Positions 4,609 through 5,871 of a stretch of 5,871 nt of DNA are shown here, one piece after another. The translations under genes and the position numbers were made by a program. Source of the DNA: Chloroflexota bacterium (GTDB lineage: Bacteria; Chloroflexota; Chloroflexia; Thermomicrobiales; UBA6265); assembly GCA_023392645.1 (NCBI GenBank), contig JAEVYR010000482.1, forward strand, positions 1 to 5,871, given 5' to 3'. The notes below the pieces were generated by a model, which did no database searches, was not told the DNA's origin, and saw only the letters and a list, made by a program, of their open reading frames with translations. Numbering within the stretch: the stretch's first letter is position 1; each line of letters opens with the position of its first letter.

Positions 4609-5871
4609 TCATCCCTCGGGAGACGATCGAGGGATGATCCCCGAAACGTGATCCAGGGCCGCGGCGATCGCGGCGACGGGCGGTAACGCACGACCCGTCC
4701 GCCAGGCCACGGCATGCGGGCCATCGCACCACGCGACGGGCTCGATCCGCGGCCGCTCATCGCCAATCGCCGCGATACCGAGGGCGCCGCGCAGCGCCTC
4801 CCCGGCGCCTGCCAGCAATGCGGCCCGCGCCAGGTCGCCACGAGCCATCGCCAGGCTGGCCAGGTCATCGACCAAACCCGGAAGCACGCGGTCCACCCGC
4901 CCATCGACCGCGACGCGGAGCGCCTCGGCGACATTCGCGAGGGCCACATCGAGGCTTCCAATTTCGCGCTCCGCCCGACCCAGCGCGCCGAGTGCCAGCG
5001 CGGTCCCCCACGGATCGCCCGACGCGCGAAACAGCGCGAGGCTTTCCTCGGCGAGGCGGCGCGCCTCCTCGGCGTTCCCCTCCCGCACGGCGACTCGCGC
5101 GAGGTACGCCAGAACACTCGCGGTGTGCCACGTATCGCCCGAAGCGCGGAACATCGCCAGGCTTTCCTCGTAGCGGGCACGAGCCCGGTTGAAATCGCCC
5201 CGCTGGCTCGCCGCCATGCCAAGGCTGATCAGCGCGATCGCGGCGCGATGCTGGTCCCCGATCGCCCGGAACAGCGCGAGGCTCTCGCCGCAGAGCCGGT
5301 CGGTGCGTGCGGTGTCGCCCCGGTCCCGCGCGATCACGCCGAGGTTGTTCAGGGAAATGGCGATGCCGCGCGTATCCTTGAGCCCTCGCCGGAGCGCGAG
5401 CGCCTGCTCGTGAAATGCCGTGGCCCGATCGTGGTCGGCGCGGTTGCGGGCCAGGTTGCCGGCTGCGTTCAACGCCTGCGCGCGAAGCGCATCGGGCACC
5501 CCGTCGCTCCGGGCAAGGAGCGCTTCCAGCCAGCGCCCACCCTCGGGAGAGTGCCCGCGCACTTCCCAGAATCGCCAGAGCGACGCCGCGAGCTTCAGGC
5601 CGATCTCGATGCCGTCCGGCGCTCGCTCGCTCCAGGCCAGCGCCGCGCGCAGGTTATCGTGTTCACGAGCCAGCCGGTCGAGCCACACGACCTGGTCGGC
5701 GCGGCCCTCGATTTCGACCGCCGCCCGCTCCGCCAGCGCGAGGAAGAACTCCGCGTGTCGACGCCTCGCCTCCGCCTCGGCGGGCTCCGCCATCTGCTCT
5801 TCCGCGAATTGGCGGATCGGCTCCAGCATCCCGTAGCGAGTATCCACCTCGTCCCGTGCCACCACCACCAG
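4609..5871 (-). CDS. COG3903-type ATPase/TPR regulator, C-terminal part (5' end outside window)
   Basis: The frame is open to the window edge; the first visible codon (5869-5871) is Leu, so 420 C-terminal residues are seen. The GTG at 5866-5868 is internal, not a start. The beginning (LVVV...RYGMLEPIRQFAEEQM, visible residues 1-27) matches the segment after the NTPase/winged-helix part of COG3903 predicted ATPases. The family core follows: RRRHAEFFLALAE (36-48), WLDRLAREHDNLRAALAW (63-80) and LWRFWEVRGHSPEGGRWLE (98-116). From about 126 to 366 there are about six TPR-like helix pairs in a strict 40-residue period. The motif SLALFR or SLAMFR occurs at 197, 237 and 277. Members of this family usually carry an N-terminal LuxR, SARP or kinase-type domain and a STAND-type NTPase. 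They act as cytoplasmic signal-dependent regulators whose TPRs bind a partner or ligand. Which N-terminal domain is present here cannot be seen. Nothing in the sequence ties it to control of the adjacent dehydrogenase. Confidence 0.85.
   Translation of the reverse strand: MVVVARDEVDTRYGMLEPIRQFAEEQMAEPAEAEARRRHAEFFLALAERAAVEIEGRADQVVWLDRLAREHDNLRAALAWSERAPDGIEIGLKLAASLWRFWEVRGHSPEGGRWLEALLARSDGVPDALRAQALNAAGNLARNRADHDRATAFHEQALALRRGLKDTRGIAISLNNLGVIARDRGDTARTDRLCGESLALFRAIGDQHRAAIALISLGMAASQRGDFNRARARYEESLAMFRASGDTWHTASVLAYLARVAVREGNAEEARRLAEESLALFRASGDPWGTALALGALGRAEREIGSLDVALANVAEALRVAVDGRVDRVLPGLVDDLASLAMARGDLARAALLAGAGEALRGALGIAAIGDERPRIEPVAWCDGPHAVAWRTGRALPPVAAIAAALDHVSGIIPRSSPEG
5011..5410 (-). 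repeat. 120-bp tandem coding repeats of the TPR array
   Basis: Within the regulator gene, similar DNA segments recur every 120 bp (40 codons). Related ten-base blocks start at 5031 (acagcgcgag), 5151 (acatcgccag), 5271 (acagcgcgag) and 5391 (ggagcgcgag). The block gctttcctcg follows at 5041 and 5161. Conservation at DNA as well as protein level suggests recent duplication or gene conversion among TPR units. Confidence 0.7.

Noticed and set aside
3825..5222. A 465-codon minus-strand frame spanning the end of the TPR gene and the start of the dehydrogenase.
   Set aside because: It is out of frame with both real genes, Arg/Pro-rich, and lacks domain motifs or a ribosome site.

Overview
This is a GC-rich window with a single coding orientation. 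Everything supportable as a gene lies on the minus strand, so the transcription order runs from high to low coordinates. The mix suggests a GC-rich bacterium, most plausibly a Chloroflexota/Thermomicrobia-like or actinobacterial lineage. The main clue is the C-terminal part of a COG3903-type ATPase/TPR regulator, a family that is abundant in those groups. This placement is an inference from gene style, because there is no rRNA or marker gene.

Layout in transcription order. (1) 4609-5871 is the C-terminal 420 residues of a large regulator, cut by the window edge, ending in about six 40-residue TPR-like repeats. (2) 4448-4608 is a 161-bp gap with a weak terminator-like hairpin and a plausible sigma70-type promoter. 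(3) 1406-4447 is a complete 1013-residue FAD-linked 2-hydroxyacid dehydrogenase fused to an Fe-S module and two CCG domains. It has the YdiJ/D-2-hydroxyglutarate or D-lactate dehydrogenase-like architecture. (4) 1242-1405 is a short gap with a TATACT promoter element. (5) 864-1241 encodes a 125-residue, highly charged, all-helical protein made almost entirely of 11-residue repeats. (6) 415-863 is an unusually long noncoding stretch rich in inverted repeats. (7) 55-414 encodes a 119-residue relative of the previous small protein, followed by a terminator-like hairpin at the window edge.

The oxidase is a self-contained respiratory-type dehydrogenase: flavin, a predicted metal site for the 2-hydroxyacid, Fe-S clusters and CCG domains in one chain. 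The two small proteins have the 3-4-4 hydrophobic spacing of 11/3 amphipathic helices, as in LEA group 3 and apolipoprotein/synuclein-type proteins. Each ends in a Phe/Lys/Gly-rich amphipathic tail. They look like a diverged duplicate pair with separate transcription signals, probably membrane-surface or stress-protection proteins. Each complete gene has its own Shine-Dalgarno sequence and intergenic signals, so this looks like a row of separate transcription units rather than one tight operon. The most unusual parts are the paralogous 11-mer repeat pair and the structured leader in front of the second copy.
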